DNA of 64,000 nucleotides from Alphaproteobacteria bacterium (GCA_028279245.1 JANQOE010000062.1:17700-81699), one strand, 5' to 3'; numbered from the stretch's first letter, positions 43,341-52,921 are shown. Notes: a model not told the origin generated them from the letters alone. Program-made: numbers and translations.

Positions 43341-43356
43341 AGTTGGAGGGCGATGT

Positions 43357-43938
43357 ATGGCGCGGCTTCTCGACAACCTGAAACAGGAACACCAAGACAT
43401 GGAGAAGCTGCTCTGTGCCTTGGAACGCCAACTGGCTCTCTTCGACGAAGGCAAACCCATCGACTACGAGATTGTCGAAGCTATCGTCGACTACAGCTTC
43501 GCCTATCCGGATCTGTGCCACCATCCGGTCGAGGATGCGATCTATGAAATTGTCCGTCAGCGGAACCCCGACGCCCTCGACCCGCGCGTCGATCTGGAGG
43601 CCGAGCACAAGCGGCTGGCGGAGCTGACGAACAAGTTCTCCTCACTCGTCAAGGCCGTCCTCCAAGAGACTCCCACACCGCGGGATTGGTTCGACAAGAC
43701 GGCCAGGGACTACATCGACTTCACGCGCCATCATATGGAGATGGAGGAGAAGTACTTCTTCCCGGCGGCCGCCAGCGCGCTGTCGGATGCGGACTGGCGA
43801 CTTCTCGAGGCCCGCGTCGACAGTCAGCAGGACCCGCTGTTCAGTCCCCGAGTTCAGGACCGCTTCAAGCGCCTCCGGGACGACATACTGGCTTGGGAAC
43901 AAAGCGCCGAGGCAACCGGTCAGCGCAGCAACGCGTAG
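43357..43938 (+). CDS. Hemerythrin HHE-domain protein
   Basis: A 193-residue helical protein of the hemerythrin-like family. His/Glu candidates for a di-iron site occur in LKQEHQDMEKLL, DLCHHPVEDAIYEIV, LEAEHKRLAELTNKF and TRHHMEMEEKYFFPAAASAL, the expected four-helix spacing. Such proteins bind O2, NO or iron and are often under FNR control. GGAGG 7 bases upstream selects this ATG over one nine codons earlier. It ends the FNR-box operon, converging on a diheme cytochrome gene. Confidence 0.88.
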   Translation: MARLLDNLKQEHQDMEKLLCALERQLALFDEGKPIDYEIVEAIVDYSFAYPDLCHHPVEDAIYEIVRQRNPDALDPRVDLEAEHKRLAELTNKFSSLVKAVLQETPTPRDWFDKTARDYIDFTRHHMEMEEKYFFPAAASALSDADWRLLEARVDSQQDPLFSPRVQDRFKRLRDDILAWEQSAEATGQRSNA

Positions 43939-43947
43939 CCTCTGGGC

Positions 43948-44712
43948 CTATTCGGCGGCGCTGTGCGGTAACGTCCTGATATAGGCAATCACGTCGGCAA
44001 CCAGCGCGTCATCGAACACCCGCATTGCCAGCATGTCGGCGCCAGGCTGACCGTTGCGGATCTTGTGCAGCGCCTGCCACGGATTGGCATCGGCAATAGC
44101 GCCCAGCGTGCGCAAGTCGTCCGCCTCACCGTAGATCGCCGCGTCGCCGGAGAAGTTGTGGCACGCCGCACAAACATTCTGATAGATCTCGCGGCCTTTA
44201 TCCGCGTCGCCGCTCGGCACGCCGGTATTCGGATCGATGTACCCGTCCATATCTATGAGCCCTGAGGTGACGAAGAAGGCCAGCTCACGCAGGGCACTAT
44301 CCGGGATCATCTCAGGACCATAGCCATGAACCTCGTCACGAAGGACGGAGGCAACGCGCTCGGGGTCTGCACCTGAGAAATCGAACAAACTTGGCATGCC
44401 GCGCACACCAACGGTGGCGCCGCTCGATCCAGCATAGTCCCAGCCATGGCAGGTCACGCAACGCCACGTCGCTGCCGGGTTCGAGCTTTGCACCGAAGGG
44501 TAGGCCGGATGCGGTGTCTCAGGCGGGCCCTGCTCCAAGACCAGCCACCAGTTGTCGTAGAGCCTGCCCCCATAGGACAGGCGCCAAGCATCGGTGGGCG
44601 AGTCCGGAATCCCATATATGTAACTTTGCCGCGTATCCAGCTCGGATTGTGCCTGCGCAGAAAGGGCCGTCAACAGCCATAAGAGAGCGGCCACCAGGCC
44701 GGTGCGGTACAA
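43948..44712 (-). CDS. Periplasmic diheme cytochrome c
   Basis: A 254-residue secreted cytochrome. The signal peptide begins LYRTGLVAALLWLLTALSAQ. Two heme sites, CVTCH (~84) and CAACH (~183), are separated by about 100 residues, with a Trp/Tyr-rich N-terminal segment (YGGRLYDNWWLVLEQGPPET). It starts at TTG with GAGG five bases ahead and follows a monoheme cytochrome gene by 8 bases. It is not CcoP or a recognised dehydrogenase subunit. Partner unknown. Confidence 0.85.
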   Translation of the reverse strand: MYRTGLVAALLWLLTALSAQAQSELDTRQSYIYGIPDSPTDAWRLSYGGRLYDNWWLVLEQGPPETPHPAYPSVQSSNPAATWRCVTCHGWDYAGSSGATVGVRGMPSLFDFSGADPERVASVLRDEVHGYGPEMIPDSALRELAFFVTSGLIDMDGYIDPNTGVPSGDADKGREIYQNVCAACHNFSGDAAIYGEADDLRTLGAIADANPWQALHKIRNGQPGADMLAMRVFDDALVADVIAYIRTLPHSAAE

Positions 44713-44720
44713 GCCCGCCT

Positions 44721-45203
44721 CTACAACTGCTGAAACGGCATCAACCGCTCGACCTCGGGCGGAATGTCGTCTTCGGTGAATCGGCGCTGTTCCGTTTGAT
44801 CATGCACAAAACCGACAATGTCGGCCAACTCCTGACCTGTCAGATCGATTCGATATCCCAAGTCGCGCTCCTGGAGCTCGATCATGCGTGGTGCGCCGCG
44901 AAACATCTGCGCGGCGAACTCGAGTGGGTTGGCGAAAGGCGGCATGCGGGCGGCATCCAACGCCGGTCCGACCTGTCCGCCGACACCATTCACGGCGTGG
45001 CAAACAACACAGCCTTTGCTGGCGAACAACGTTCGTCCTCGGCTCGAGTTGATCGCCGGCCACATAACATCCGGACCCTCGGGAAAAGACAGGCTGTAGC
45101 CGTTGTCGAGTTCTTCCACCGTCGGCGCTTCTTGCGCTACACCACTTTGCATTAGCAACAGAAAAGCGCCGGCAGACAGCGCAATCGTTCGTACCCAATG
45201 CAT
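44721..45203 (-). CDS. Periplasmic monoheme cytochrome c
   Basis: A 160-residue cytochrome with a signal peptide (RTIALSAGAFLLLMQSGVAQ), a heme site CVVCH in ASKGCVVCHAVNGVGGQVGP, and a Met (FRGAPRMIELQ) as a possible distal ligand. AGAGG precedes the ATG. It heads a two-gene operon with the diheme cytochrome, with an FNR-type box centred about 60 bases upstream that overlaps the end of ccoS. The pair probably forms an electron-transfer module induced at low oxygen. Confidence 0.88.
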   Translation of the reverse strand: MHWVRTIALSAGAFLLLMQSGVAQEAPTVEELDNGYSLSFPEGPDVMWPAINSSRGRTLFASKGCVVCHAVNGVGGQVGPALDAARMPPFANPLEFAAQMFRGAPRMIELQERDLGYRIDLTGQELADIVGFVHDQTEQRRFTEDDIPPEVERLMPFQQL

Positions 45204-45257
45204 GACCACCTCTCGACAGACAAGGTGACTAGCTACGCGCCGCCGCCATACCCAACC

Positions 45258-45271
45258 ATGACGCACGTCAA
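45258..45271. promoter_or_regulatory. FNR-type box TTGACGTGCGTCAT (minus strand)
   Basis: Read on the minus strand it matches TTGAC-N4-GTCAA except for the last base. It overlaps the ccoS stop codon and is well placed to activate the monoheme/diheme cytochrome operon separately from the oxidase genes. Confidence 0.6.
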
Positions 45272-45441
45272 TCCGGGCGCCCCGATGGAGGCGGGCCGGA
45301 CTCATCATCGTCAAACAAAACCCGCCGTGCGGCCCCGTCAAGGTCTTCGTATTGGCCCGAACGCAACGTCCACAAAAAGGCACAGAGGCCGAGCAGCCCG
45401 AGAAACAACGCCACGGGAATAAGAATGACAATAATGTCCAC
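45268..45441 (-). CDS. ccoS: cbb3-type oxidase assembly protein CcoS
   Basis: A 57-residue membrane protein. One N-terminal helix (VDIIVILIPVALFLGLLGLC) is followed by the CcoS hallmark FLWTLRSGQYEDLDGAA and RVLFDDDE. CcoS is needed to insert heme and copper cofactors into CcoN. It starts at a GTG 3 bases after the ccoI stop, ending the ccoNOQP-GHIS series. Confidence 0.92.
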   Translation of the reverse strand: MDIIVILIPVALFLGLLGLCAFLWTLRSGQYEDLDGAARRVLFDDDESGPPPSGRPD

Positions 45442-45444
45442 GGC

Positions 45445-47658
45445 TCAGCGGCTGAGGCGCATGGCGTTGCCGATCACCAGCAGAGAAGATGCCGACATCG
45501 AGATCGCAGCGACCAGCGGCGTGACAAAGCCAAGCACGGCAAACGGAACGGCGATGGCGTTGTACAGGAACGACAGGCCGATATTCTGTTTGACCAAACG
45601 GCCGGCCCGCCGGGCCACATCAATTGTCTCCTGCACCGGCCGCAGTTTCGTGCCTTGGAACACAATGTCCGCCGCGGTTTGCGTGACATCGGCAGCGGTA
45701 GCCGGAGACATGGAAACCTGCGCCGCGGCCAGGGCAGGGGCGTCATTCAGACCGTCACCGACCATCAAGGGGTGCCGGCCCGCCCCGCGCGCCTGCTCCA
45801 GGTATTGCACTTTCTGATCCGGCCGTTGTCCGCCCTGCCAGTCCGCAATACCGGCAGCGGTCGCAACCTGATCGACCGTGGCGACACGGTCGCCGGACAG
45901 CAGCGTGACCGGCAAGCCGGCCTGCCCCAACTGCCGGACCACATCGGTCGCATCCGACCGCAGCGCGTCGACAAAGCTGAAACGGACCGGCGCCTTCCCA
46001 GGTTGCCGCAGCCACAGTTCCAGCCCGGTCGCACCCCCGTCATCGGTCTCGATACCGCACCAGGCGCGGCTGCCAAGGCGCACCTCTCCAGCCTCCGTAG
46101 CAAGCTGCAGACCAAGCCCCGGCTCCTCCTGCACCGCTTCCGCCGGGGTGACGTCGGGCATCGAAGCCGCAAGCGCGCGCGACAGCGGATGCCGGCTTCT
46201 CGCCGCCATTGAGGCAGCCAACGCGTGCGTGTCGGGATCGACCACCGCGCCTGACAGGACGGGGCGTCCTTCAGTGAGCGTGCCGGTCTTGTCGAACACC
46301 ACGCTGTCGATCTCGGCCAAACGTTCCAGCGCGTTTCCACTCTTCAACAGCACGCCACGCCGCATCAATCGGCTGCTGGCAATGATCTGCACGACCGGCA
46401 CGGCAAGGCCCAGCGCGCAGGGGCAGGTGATGATCAAAACCGCCACCGCGTACAGCAGCGCTTGCTGCCAGGGTGCGCCGACAACGACCCATCCGGCAAA
46501 GGTTGCGGCCGCCAACAGGTGCACCACGGGTGCGTAGAGCCGCGCAATCCGGTCCGCCAGGTCGACATAGCGCCCCCGGCGCTGCTCCGCGACCTCCAAC
46601 AGCCGGACGATCTCGGCCAGCAGGGTGCGGTCCGCCGTTTTGGAGGCTTCGACCGTGATCGGGCCGCCAATGTTGGTGGTGCCGGCAAACACGTCGTTTC
46701 CGGGGCTTAGCTCCACCGGTGTCGTCTCGCCGTTGATCAGGCTGGTATCGGCCGCAGACCGCCCGGATCGCACGACACCATCGACCGGAATACGCTCTCC
46801 CGCGGCGACCAGTACGGTCATGCCGGGCGCTACATCCCCCGCCTCCATCTCGGCGGTTCGCCCGTCCAGTTGCTGAACGGTCACTGCAGTGGTCTGCAAA
46901 GCGAGCAGCCGCGACGCCGCGCCACGCGCCTTGCCGCGGGCGCGGCGATCGAGAAACCGGCCAATTAGCAGAAAGAACAATAATGCGACGACGGAGTCGA
47001 AATAGGTGTGCTCACCGCCGCGGATGGTCTCGAACAGGCTCATGCCCGCGGTCAGCAAGACGCCCAGCGTAATCGGCACGTCCATATTGGTGCGCAGGTG
47101 CCGCAAGGCGCCCGCTGCCGACCGAAAGAAAGGCTGGCCCGCATACGCCACCGCCGGCAACGCAATCAACGCCGAGAACCAATGCAGCAGTCCGACCGTT
47201 GTCGCATCGATCGTATGGAACTGGCCCGCCCAAACGGCGATCGACAGCAGCATCACATTCCCTGTCGCGAAGCCCGCCACGGCGAGACAACGGAGCAGCA
47301 CTTTCTCTTCTTGCGTATCTGCTTGTTCGACCGTGTTCGCGGCAAACGGCGTGACGCCATAGCCAAGCTCTATCAGCCGGTCGACCAGGCCGTTGGCGCC
47401 TTCGGCCGGACCCCGCCACCGCAGGCTCAGCCGCCGCGTACTGAAGTTCAACCGGGCGCCGGTGACATCGGGTAGCTGCTGGAGGTTGGTCTCGATCTTC
47501 TTGATACAGCCGCCGCAGTGCACGCCTTCGATCAGCAGTGAAAGTGCATGTTCTCCGTCGCCACTTTGCCGGGCATGGCGGGCAAAGTTGATGCGGCGTT
47601 CCTTTGAGCTATCCAGCCCCCACTGCCCGACAGGCGAAGCCGATGCAACGTCGGCCAC
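45445..47658 (-). CDS. ccoI: Copper-exporting P-type ATPase for cbb3 oxidase assembly (CcoI/FixI)
   Basis: A 737-residue P1B-type ATPase. An N-terminal metal-binding domain has GVHCGGCIKKIE. After several membrane helices come the CPC motif (ITCPCALGLAVPVV), the phosphorylation site VVFDKTGTLTEG, the SRHPLSRALA segment (HP motif) and MVGDGLNDAPALAAAQVS. CcoI moves copper outward for CcoN maturation. The start is taken as the GTG overlapping the ccoH stop (TAGTG); the open frame continues upstream inside ccoH. Confidence 0.94.
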   Translation of the reverse strand: MADVASASPVGQWGLDSSKERRINFARHARQSGDGEHALSLLIEGVHCGGCIKKIETNLQQLPDVTGARLNFSTRRLSLRWRGPAEGANGLVDRLIELGYGVTPFAANTVEQADTQEEKVLLRCLAVAGFATGNVMLLSIAVWAGQFHTIDATTVGLLHWFSALIALPAVAYAGQPFFRSAAGALRHLRTNMDVPITLGVLLTAGMSLFETIRGGEHTYFDSVVALLFFLLIGRFLDRRARGKARGAASRLLALQTTAVTVQQLDGRTAEMEAGDVAPGMTVLVAAGERIPVDGVVRSGRSAADTSLINGETTPVELSPGNDVFAGTTNIGGPITVEASKTADRTLLAEIVRLLEVAEQRRGRYVDLADRIARLYAPVVHLLAAATFAGWVVVGAPWQQALLYAVAVLIITCPCALGLAVPVVQIIASSRLMRRGVLLKSGNALERLAEIDSVVFDKTGTLTEGRPVLSGAVVDPDTHALAASMAARSRHPLSRALAASMPDVTPAEAVQEEPGLGLQLATEAGEVRLGSRAWCGIETDDGGATGLELWLRQPGKAPVRFSFVDALRSDATDVVRQLGQAGLPVTLLSGDRVATVDQVATAAGIADWQGGQRPDQKVQYLEQARGAGRHPLMVGDGLNDAPALAAAQVSMSPATAADVTQTAADIVFQGTKLRPVQETIDVARRAGRLVKQNIGLSFLYNAIAVPFAVLGFVTPLVAAISMSASSLLVIGNAMRLSR

Positions 47659-48146
47659 TAGTCGATCAGCACGCGCTGACGTGCCTGATAGGAGTCGCCG
47701 CCGCGGCGCGCGACGAGTTGGACGTCCCATTGGCCGGACAACGGAAACGCCAGCGTCGCGCTGTAGCGCCCGGCACCGCCGTCGTCGAGCGTCGCCTCAA
47801 AATCGAAGCCCTCATGCGTCGGCCGGATAAGGTGGGCGGTCACGGAGTCGGCAAACACCGGCTTCTCCTCCGCGTCCGTTAGGGCGACGACCAGCCGCGC
47901 CTGTTGCGGCGCCTGAGCTTCGATCTCCACGTCGTGGTGCCATCCCAGCCGGTCCTGCTCCCGCGCGGCGGCCAGGTTGTCGTTGTAGTGGATGCCGCGC
48001 TCATATGGCCGTTCGGTGCCGAGCCCGGTCCATGTCTGAACGGCGATCGTGATCATGATGCCGTTCGCCGCGAATACGACCAGGAAGCCGCCGACAAAAA
48101 GCCACGGGATCCAGCGGGAGGAGGAAGGCTTTGCTTGCTTGCTCAT
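47658..48146 (-). CDS. ccoH: cbb3 oxidase assembly protein CcoH/FixH
   Basis: A 162-residue protein with one N-terminal membrane helix (WIPWLFVGGFLVVFAANGIM) and a periplasmic domain with the FixH pattern YERGIHYNDNLAAAREQDRL. It is needed for stable cbb3 oxidase assembly. The start overlaps the ccoG stop in an ATGA junction. Confidence 0.93.
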   Translation of the reverse strand: MSKQAKPSSSRWIPWLFVGGFLVVFAANGIMITIAVQTWTGLGTERPYERGIHYNDNLAAAREQDRLGWHHDVEIEAQAPQQARLVVALTDAEEKPVFADSVTAHLIRPTHEGFDFEATLDDGGAGRYSATLAFPLSGQWDVQLVARRGGDSYQARQRVLID

Positions 48147-49600
48147 TCCGGACCTCGGAAGACAGTCTTGGATGCGGCCAGTTCATTCCCGTCGACGTCT
48201 CGCACCTCGATGGAAAACTCCTCTCCAGACGGGTCGAAGGTGCCGTCCGGCAACGCGATATAGACCTGATAGGTCGTCACGGTGTCCGGCGCGGCATGCA
48301 GGGTGAAGTCCTCGACCCCGGTCGCGTCCGGCCCCAGGATCTGCAGTTGCTCAGGATCGATGCCGGCAACCGAAAACTCGAGCATCCGATCCTCGCGGCG
48401 CTTGTTCAGCACCTTGAGCGTATAGCCGTTCCGAATGCTGCCGTCGGAGAGCTTGACGAACAGTGGGCTGCGGTCATGCAGGATGTTGATGTCCAGCGAC
48501 GACCGGGTGATCAACCCCCAGCCGACCAGGCAGGCAACCGAAGCCAGCAACAGCGAGTAGATAGCGGTACGGGGTCGCACCAGCCGATAGGGCCGCGTCG
48601 TGCCCTGCGCCGAGTCATGTTGCCGCCGCTCCGTGTCATAGGTGATGAGGTTGCCGGGCCGTCCTACTTTCGCCATGACGTCGTTGCAGGCATCGATGCA
48701 CAGGGCGCAGCTAATGCACTCGAGTTGCTGCCCGTCGCGAATGTCGATGCCGACCGGGCAGACGGCAACACATTGATTGCAGTCCACACAGTCGCCGCGC
48801 CCTTCCCAACTTTGCCCCTTCTTATGGAACGCGCGCGGTTCGCCCCGCCATTTCTCGTAGGTGACGATCAGCGTATCCTCGTCGAACATGGCAGCCTGGA
48901 AGCGGGGCCATGGGCACATGTAGGTGCAAACCTGTTCCCGGGCCCATCCCGCGAGCGTGTAGGTCGTGGCCGTGAACAACGCCACGAAGAGATACACCTT
49001 CCAGCCGGCCTCCCCGGTGAAGAAGGCCGGCACAACCGTAGGCGCATCGTTGAAATACATGATCCACGCGCCACCGGTGAGCACCGCGATTACCAGCCAC
49101 GCCACATGCTTGGCCACTTTGCGGGCGGCTTTCCCCGCCGTCAGCGGGCCCTTGTCCAGTCGAATGCGCGCAGCGCGGTCGCCCTCGATCTTTCGCTCGA
49201 CCCACATGAACAGATCGGTCCAGACGGTCTGTGGGCAGGCGTAACCGCACCAGACCCGGCCGGCCAAACTCGTCACCAGGAACAGGGCGAGCGCCGCCAC
49301 GATCAGCAAGCCCATCAGGAAATACAGTTCCTGCGGCCAGATCTCGATCCACAGGAAATACGCGCGGCGGCCGACGATATCGATGAGGAACGCCTGGTCC
49401 GGCGCGTCCGGTCCACGATCCCAGCGAATCCATGCGGCGCCATAGTAGATGCCAAGCAGCATCACCAGCGCGATCCACTTGAGGCGCCGGAAGGTCCCTT
49501 TGACAAGTTTCGGGTAGACGCGGACCCGGTCCGCGTAGAGCGGGTCCTTCCTTAGCTTCGTCGCCGATGTGGCATCTTCAACGGTGACAACGTCGCTCAT
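48143..49600 (-). CDS. ccoG: cbb3 oxidase accessory ferredoxin-like protein CcoG/FixG
   Basis: A 485-residue membrane protein with several N-terminal helices (FRRLKWIALVMLLGIYYGAA; CGYACPQTVWTDLFMWVERK) and two [4Fe-4S] ferredoxin motifs (CVDCNQCVAVCPVGI and CISCALCIDACNDVM). The C-terminal periplasmic Ig-like domain begins near RNGYTLKVLNKRRED. CcoG has been linked to copper reduction during cbb3 biogenesis. ATGA overlap with ccoP. Confidence 0.94.
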   Translation of the reverse strand: MSDVVTVEDATSATKLRKDPLYADRVRVYPKLVKGTFRRLKWIALVMLLGIYYGAAWIRWDRGPDAPDQAFLIDIVGRRAYFLWIEIWPQELYFLMGLLIVAALALFLVTSLAGRVWCGYACPQTVWTDLFMWVERKIEGDRAARIRLDKGPLTAGKAARKVAKHVAWLVIAVLTGGAWIMYFNDAPTVVPAFFTGEAGWKVYLFVALFTATTYTLAGWAREQVCTYMCPWPRFQAAMFDEDTLIVTYEKWRGEPRAFHKKGQSWEGRGDCVDCNQCVAVCPVGIDIRDGQQLECISCALCIDACNDVMAKVGRPGNLITYDTERRQHDSAQGTTRPYRLVRPRTAIYSLLLASVACLVGWGLITRSSLDINILHDRSPLFVKLSDGSIRNGYTLKVLNKRREDRMLEFSVAGIDPEQLQILGPDATGVEDFTLHAAPDTVTTYQVYIALPDGTFDPSGEEFSIEVRDVDGNELAASKTVFRGPE

Positions 49601-50451
49601 TCGCCCCCGCCAAGGGAGTGGACGTACAGCGTCAGCATCTTGACCGTAGTCTCGTTAACCCGGCCTTGCCAGGCTGGCATGACACCATGCTTCGGCCGCA
49701 ATATCTGGCTGGCGATCTCTTCCGAATTCGAGCTGTAGAGCCAGATCTGGTCGGACAGGCGAGGCGCTCCCAGCTCCCGTAGTCCAAGGCCTTGGTCGCC
49801 GTGGCATGAAGCGCAGTTGTCGGCATAGCCGGTGGCGCCGCGAACGGCGGCGTCCGCGTCGTGGGGGAGCCCGCTTAGCGAGTCCACGAAGGCGACGATA
49901 TCGTCGACCTCTTCATCGCCCAGCACGCCCTCGAAGGCTGGCATCTCGGAGAAACGGGAGTCGGGGCTCTCGTTACGAATCCCATGATTGATCGAGTACG
50001 CGATCTCCTCGACGGTGCCGCCCCACAGCCAGTCGTCATCGGCTAGAACAGGGAACCCGGGCCGGCCTGCCCCGCCGCCGCCGTGACACGGAGCACAGTT
50101 GTCGGCGAACGCCGCGCGGCCGCCGGTAATCGAGAAATTGAACAACTCGGCATCCGCTTGGATCTCCTCGTAGGAGGCGGCGGCGATCCCGTCGACGAAC
50201 CTTGCCTGGGCAGCCTGGGCGGCGGCGATGTCTTCAGAGAGCGCTATCCGCTGGTTCTTGCCGAAGAACCCGACGCCTTGTCCCGGAAGGAACGGAAAGA
50301 AGGCGAAGTATCCAATCGACCAAATGATGGTGGCCGCGAACACATAGACCCACCATTTCGGTAGCGGCGTATTGAGCTCGCGAATCCCATCCCACTCGTG
50401 ATCTCGGATCTCGGTACCCGAGTATTTGTCTTTTTCGGCTTTCGTCGGCAT
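49597..50451 (-). CDS. ccoP: cbb3-type cytochrome c oxidase diheme subunit III
   Basis: A 284-residue subunit. The N-terminal FixP domain has RDHEWDGIRELNTPLPKWWV followed by a membrane helix (VFAATIIWSIGYFAFFPFLP). Two c-type heme sites are CAPCH and CASCH. It passes electrons to CcoO and the catalytic subunit. GGAG lies about 9 bases before the ATG. Confidence 0.96.
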   Translation of the reverse strand: MPTKAEKDKYSGTEIRDHEWDGIRELNTPLPKWWVYVFAATIIWSIGYFAFFPFLPGQGVGFFGKNQRIALSEDIAAAQAAQARFVDGIAAASYEEIQADAELFNFSITGGRAAFADNCAPCHGGGGAGRPGFPVLADDDWLWGGTVEEIAYSINHGIRNESPDSRFSEMPAFEGVLGDEEVDDIVAFVDSLSGLPHDADAAVRGATGYADNCASCHGDQGLGLRELGAPRLSDQIWLYSSNSEEIASQILRPKHGVMPAWQGRVNETTVKMLTLYVHSLGGGE

Positions 50452-50454
50452 GGG

Positions 50455-50610
50455 CTACGACTCCTGATCGTCGCGCAGTGGGATATTTGCGTGGTCCTGC
50501 AGTTCGCGGCGCCGGCTCGGCCAGTAGGCCCAGGCGACGATGCCCACGAAGACAGCGAGCAGCCAAACCACCCACAGCGAGCGGATGGTCAGATAGATTT
50601 GCTCTAGCAC
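50455..50610 (-). CDS. ccoQ: cbb3-type cytochrome c oxidase subunit IV
   Basis: A 51-residue single-pass protein: a short N-terminus (VLEQIYLTIRSLW), one membrane helix (VVWLLAVFVGIVAWAYWPS) and a charged tail (RRRELQDHANIPLRDD). CcoQ/FixQ stabilises the complex. It starts at a GTG directly after the ccoO stop codon, exactly in the expected operon position between ccoO and ccoP. Confidence 0.92.
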   Translation of the reverse strand: MLEQIYLTIRSLWVVWLLAVFVGIVAWAYWPSRRRELQDHANIPLRDDQES

Positions 50611-51330
50611 CTATTGCACCAACTGTTCGGGTTCGACATCGGTGAAGTCGACCATCCGCCCTAGGATCTGCATGTAGGCAATAACGGCGTCCATCTCGGT
50701 TAGTTGATCCGGCTGACCGTCGAAATCACCGACCGCGGCTTTCGGGTAACGGCCGAGCAACGAGTCATGGTCGCCAAACGGATCGGCCTGGGTCGCCAGA
50801 TCGGCCGCCGCCGCTTCGATCATCTCATCGCTGTAGGGCACGCCGATCGCCCGGTTGGCCCGCAGATGAGCAGCGATGTCATCGCGCCGGACCGCCTTAT
50901 TCAGCATGAAGCCGTAACCCGGCATGATGGATTCCGGCACGACACTGCGCGGGTCGACCATATGAGCGACATGCCACTCGTTCGAGAACTTGCCACCCAC
51001 CCGCGCCAAGTCCGGCCCGGTCCGTTTCGACCCCCATTGGAACGGATGGTCGTAAATGCTCTCCGCGGCCAGGCTGAAATGACCATACCGCTCGACCTCA
51101 TCGCGGAAGGCCCGGATCATCTGCGAATGGCAGACGTAGCAGCCTTCGCGGATGTAGATGTTCCGGCCGGTGAGCTCCAGGGGGCTGTATGGGCGCACAC
51201 CCTCGACCCGCTCGATGGTCGACTTCACCGTATAGAGCGGCACGATTTCGACCAGTCCGCCGATCGACACGGTGATCAGTGTCAGCACCACCAGCAGGAC
51301 GGCGTTACGTTCGATTTTATCGTGGTTCAT
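50611..51330 (-). CDS. ccoO: cbb3-type cytochrome c oxidase monoheme subunit II
   Basis: A 239-residue membrane-anchored cytochrome c. The N-terminal helix is [20 protein letters not shown], the heme site [20 protein letters not shown], and the Met ligand region [16 protein letters not shown]. The ATG with GAGG upstream is preferred over a codon four residues earlier that overlaps the ccoN stop. Confidence 0.95.
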   Translation of the reverse strand: MNHDKIERNAVLLVVLTLITVSIGGLVEIVPLYTVKSTIERVEGVRPYSPLELTGRNIYIREGCYVCHSQMIRAFRDEVERYGHFSLAAESIYDHPFQWGSKRTGPDLARVGGKFSNEWHVAHMVDPRSVVPESIMPGYGFMLNKAVRRDDIAAHLRANRAIGVPYSDEMIEAAAADLATQADPFGDHDSLLGRYPKAAVGDFDGQPDQLTEMDAVIAYMQILGRMVDFTDVEPEQLVQ

Positions 51331-51338
51331 GACCGGCC

Positions 51339-52787
51339 TCACTGGGCGGGCGCGGTGGCCGCGCCCCCGGTGGCTGGCGCCTCTTCACTCACGTCACCGC
51401 GGATCGTGCGCCAAATGTTGTAGACCATCAGCAGCGAGCCGATCACGAACAGCAGTCCGCCCAGCGCCCGCACGAGATAGAAGGGATGCATCGCCTCGAC
51501 GGTCTCGACGAAGGAGAACTGCAGGAAGCCAAGCTCATCGTATGACCGCCACATCAGCCCCTGCAGGATCCCCGAGACCCACATCGCTGTGATGTAGAGC
51601 AGGATACCGACCGTCGAAATCCAGAAGTGATAACTGACCAGCCGCTGCGAGTAGAGCCCTTGCCGGCGCCAGAGGATTGGCACCAGATGGTAGACGGCCC
51701 CGAAGGAGATGAAGGCTACCCAACCGAGTGCGCCGGAGTGCACGTGGCCGATGGTCCAATCCGTGTAGTGGCTCAGCCCATTGACCGCGCGGATCGACAT
51801 CACCGGCCCCTCGAAGGTGCTCATGCCGTAGAACCCGACAGCCGCGACCATGAAACGCAGCACCGGATCGGTCCGCAACTTGTCCCACGCGCCGGACAAC
51901 GTCATCAGGCCGTTGATCATCCCACCCCAGGACGGCATCCACAGCATCACCGAAAACGTCATGCCCATGGTCTGCGCCCAGTCAGGCAGCGCCGTGAAGT
52001 GCAGATGATGCGGTCCGGCCCAGATGTAGAGGAAGATCAGCGACCAGAAATGGACGATTGAAAGCCGGTACGAGTAGATCGGCCGCTCCGCCCGTTTCGG
52101 CACGAAGTAGTACATGATGCCAAGGAAACCGGCGGTCAGGAAGAAGCCGACCGCATTGTGCGCGTACCACCACTGAGTCAGTGCGTCGCGCACCCCGGCA
52201 AAGATCGGATAGCTCTTGGAACTGCCAAGCGAGACCGGCATCGCCAGGTTATTGACAATGTGCAGCATCGCCACGGTGACGATGAACGCCAGGAAGAACC
52301 AGTTGGCGACGTAGATATGCGGTTCCTTGCGCCGCAGGATCGTCCCGAAGAAGACGATGAAGTAGGCCACCCAGACGACCGTGAGCCACAGATCGACGAA
52401 CCATTCAGGCTCGGCATACTCTTTTGATTGGGTGACGCCGAACACGTAGCCCAGGGCCGCCATCACGATGAACAGCTGGTAGCCCCAGAACAGAAAACTG
52501 GAGAGCACAGGTCCGCCGAACAGCGAGGCACGGCAGGTTCTCTGCACCACATACAGCGACGTCGCGAACAGGGCGTTCCCGCCGAAGGCGAATATCGCGG
52601 CAGATGTGTGCACCGGCCGCAGCCGGCCGAAGGTCGTGTATTCCAGATCCAGATTGAGAACCGGAAACGCCAGTTGCAACGCAATGATCAGGCCGACGGC
52701 AAACGCCGCAACACCCCAAAAGACAGTGGCAATGACGAACCGTCGAACGACGTCCTCGTCATAAACTGGCGCGTCAACCGCAGACAT
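51339..52787 (-). CDS. ccoN: cbb3-type cytochrome c oxidase catalytic subunit I
   Basis: A 482-residue heme-copper oxidase subunit with about 12 membrane helices. Characteristic His ligands are in [20 protein letters not shown] (low-spin heme), [20 protein letters not shown] (CuB region), [20 protein letters not shown] (CuB pair), and [17 protein letters not shown] (high-spin and low-spin heme). This high-affinity oxidase reduces O2 at low oxygen tension. GGGGGG lies upstream of the ATG, and an FNR-type box is centred ~72 bases upstream. Confidence 0.97.
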   Translation of the reverse strand: MSAVDAPVYDEDVVRRFVIATVFWGVAAFAVGLIIALQLAFPVLNLDLEYTTFGRLRPVHTSAAIFAFGGNALFATSLYVVQRTCRASLFGGPVLSSFLFWGYQLFIVMAALGYVFGVTQSKEYAEPEWFVDLWLTVVWVAYFIVFFGTILRRKEPHIYVANWFFLAFIVTVAMLHIVNNLAMPVSLGSSKSYPIFAGVRDALTQWWYAHNAVGFFLTAGFLGIMYYFVPKRAERPIYSYRLSIVHFWSLIFLYIWAGPHHLHFTALPDWAQTMGMTFSVMLWMPSWGGMINGLMTLSGAWDKLRTDPVLRFMVAAVGFYGMSTFEGPVMSIRAVNGLSHYTDWTIGHVHSGALGWVAFISFGAVYHLVPILWRRQGLYSQRLVSYHFWISTVGILLYITAMWVSGILQGLMWRSYDELGFLQFSFVETVEAMHPFYLVRALGGLLFVIGSLLMVYNIWRTIRGDVSEEAPATGGAATAPAQ

Positions 52788-52852
52788 ACACCCCCCTTTT
52801 CCGGCAAACCAACGGGCGGCGGCTGCTTAACTCGATTGCGCGGCCACCAGCG

Positions 52853-52866
52853 TTGACGTAAATCAT
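52853..52866. promoter_or_regulatory. FNR-type box TTGACGTAAATCAT between ccoN and a small membrane-protein gene
   Basis: Matches TTGAC-N4-ATCAA except for the last base. It sits between ccoN and the divergent small membrane-protein gene, about 60-70 bases from each start, so either or both may be activated. Confidence 0.65.
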
Positions 52867-52921
52867 ATTGCGTGCGCGTGAGTCGGAGAAGATTTCGCGT
52901 AGTCTAAAAGTTGGGGTGCGA

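Noticed and set aside
48131..49555. A 474-codon open frame antisense to ccoG
   Set aside because: ccoG is unmistakable on the other strand with ferredoxin motifs; the antisense frame has no recognisable features.
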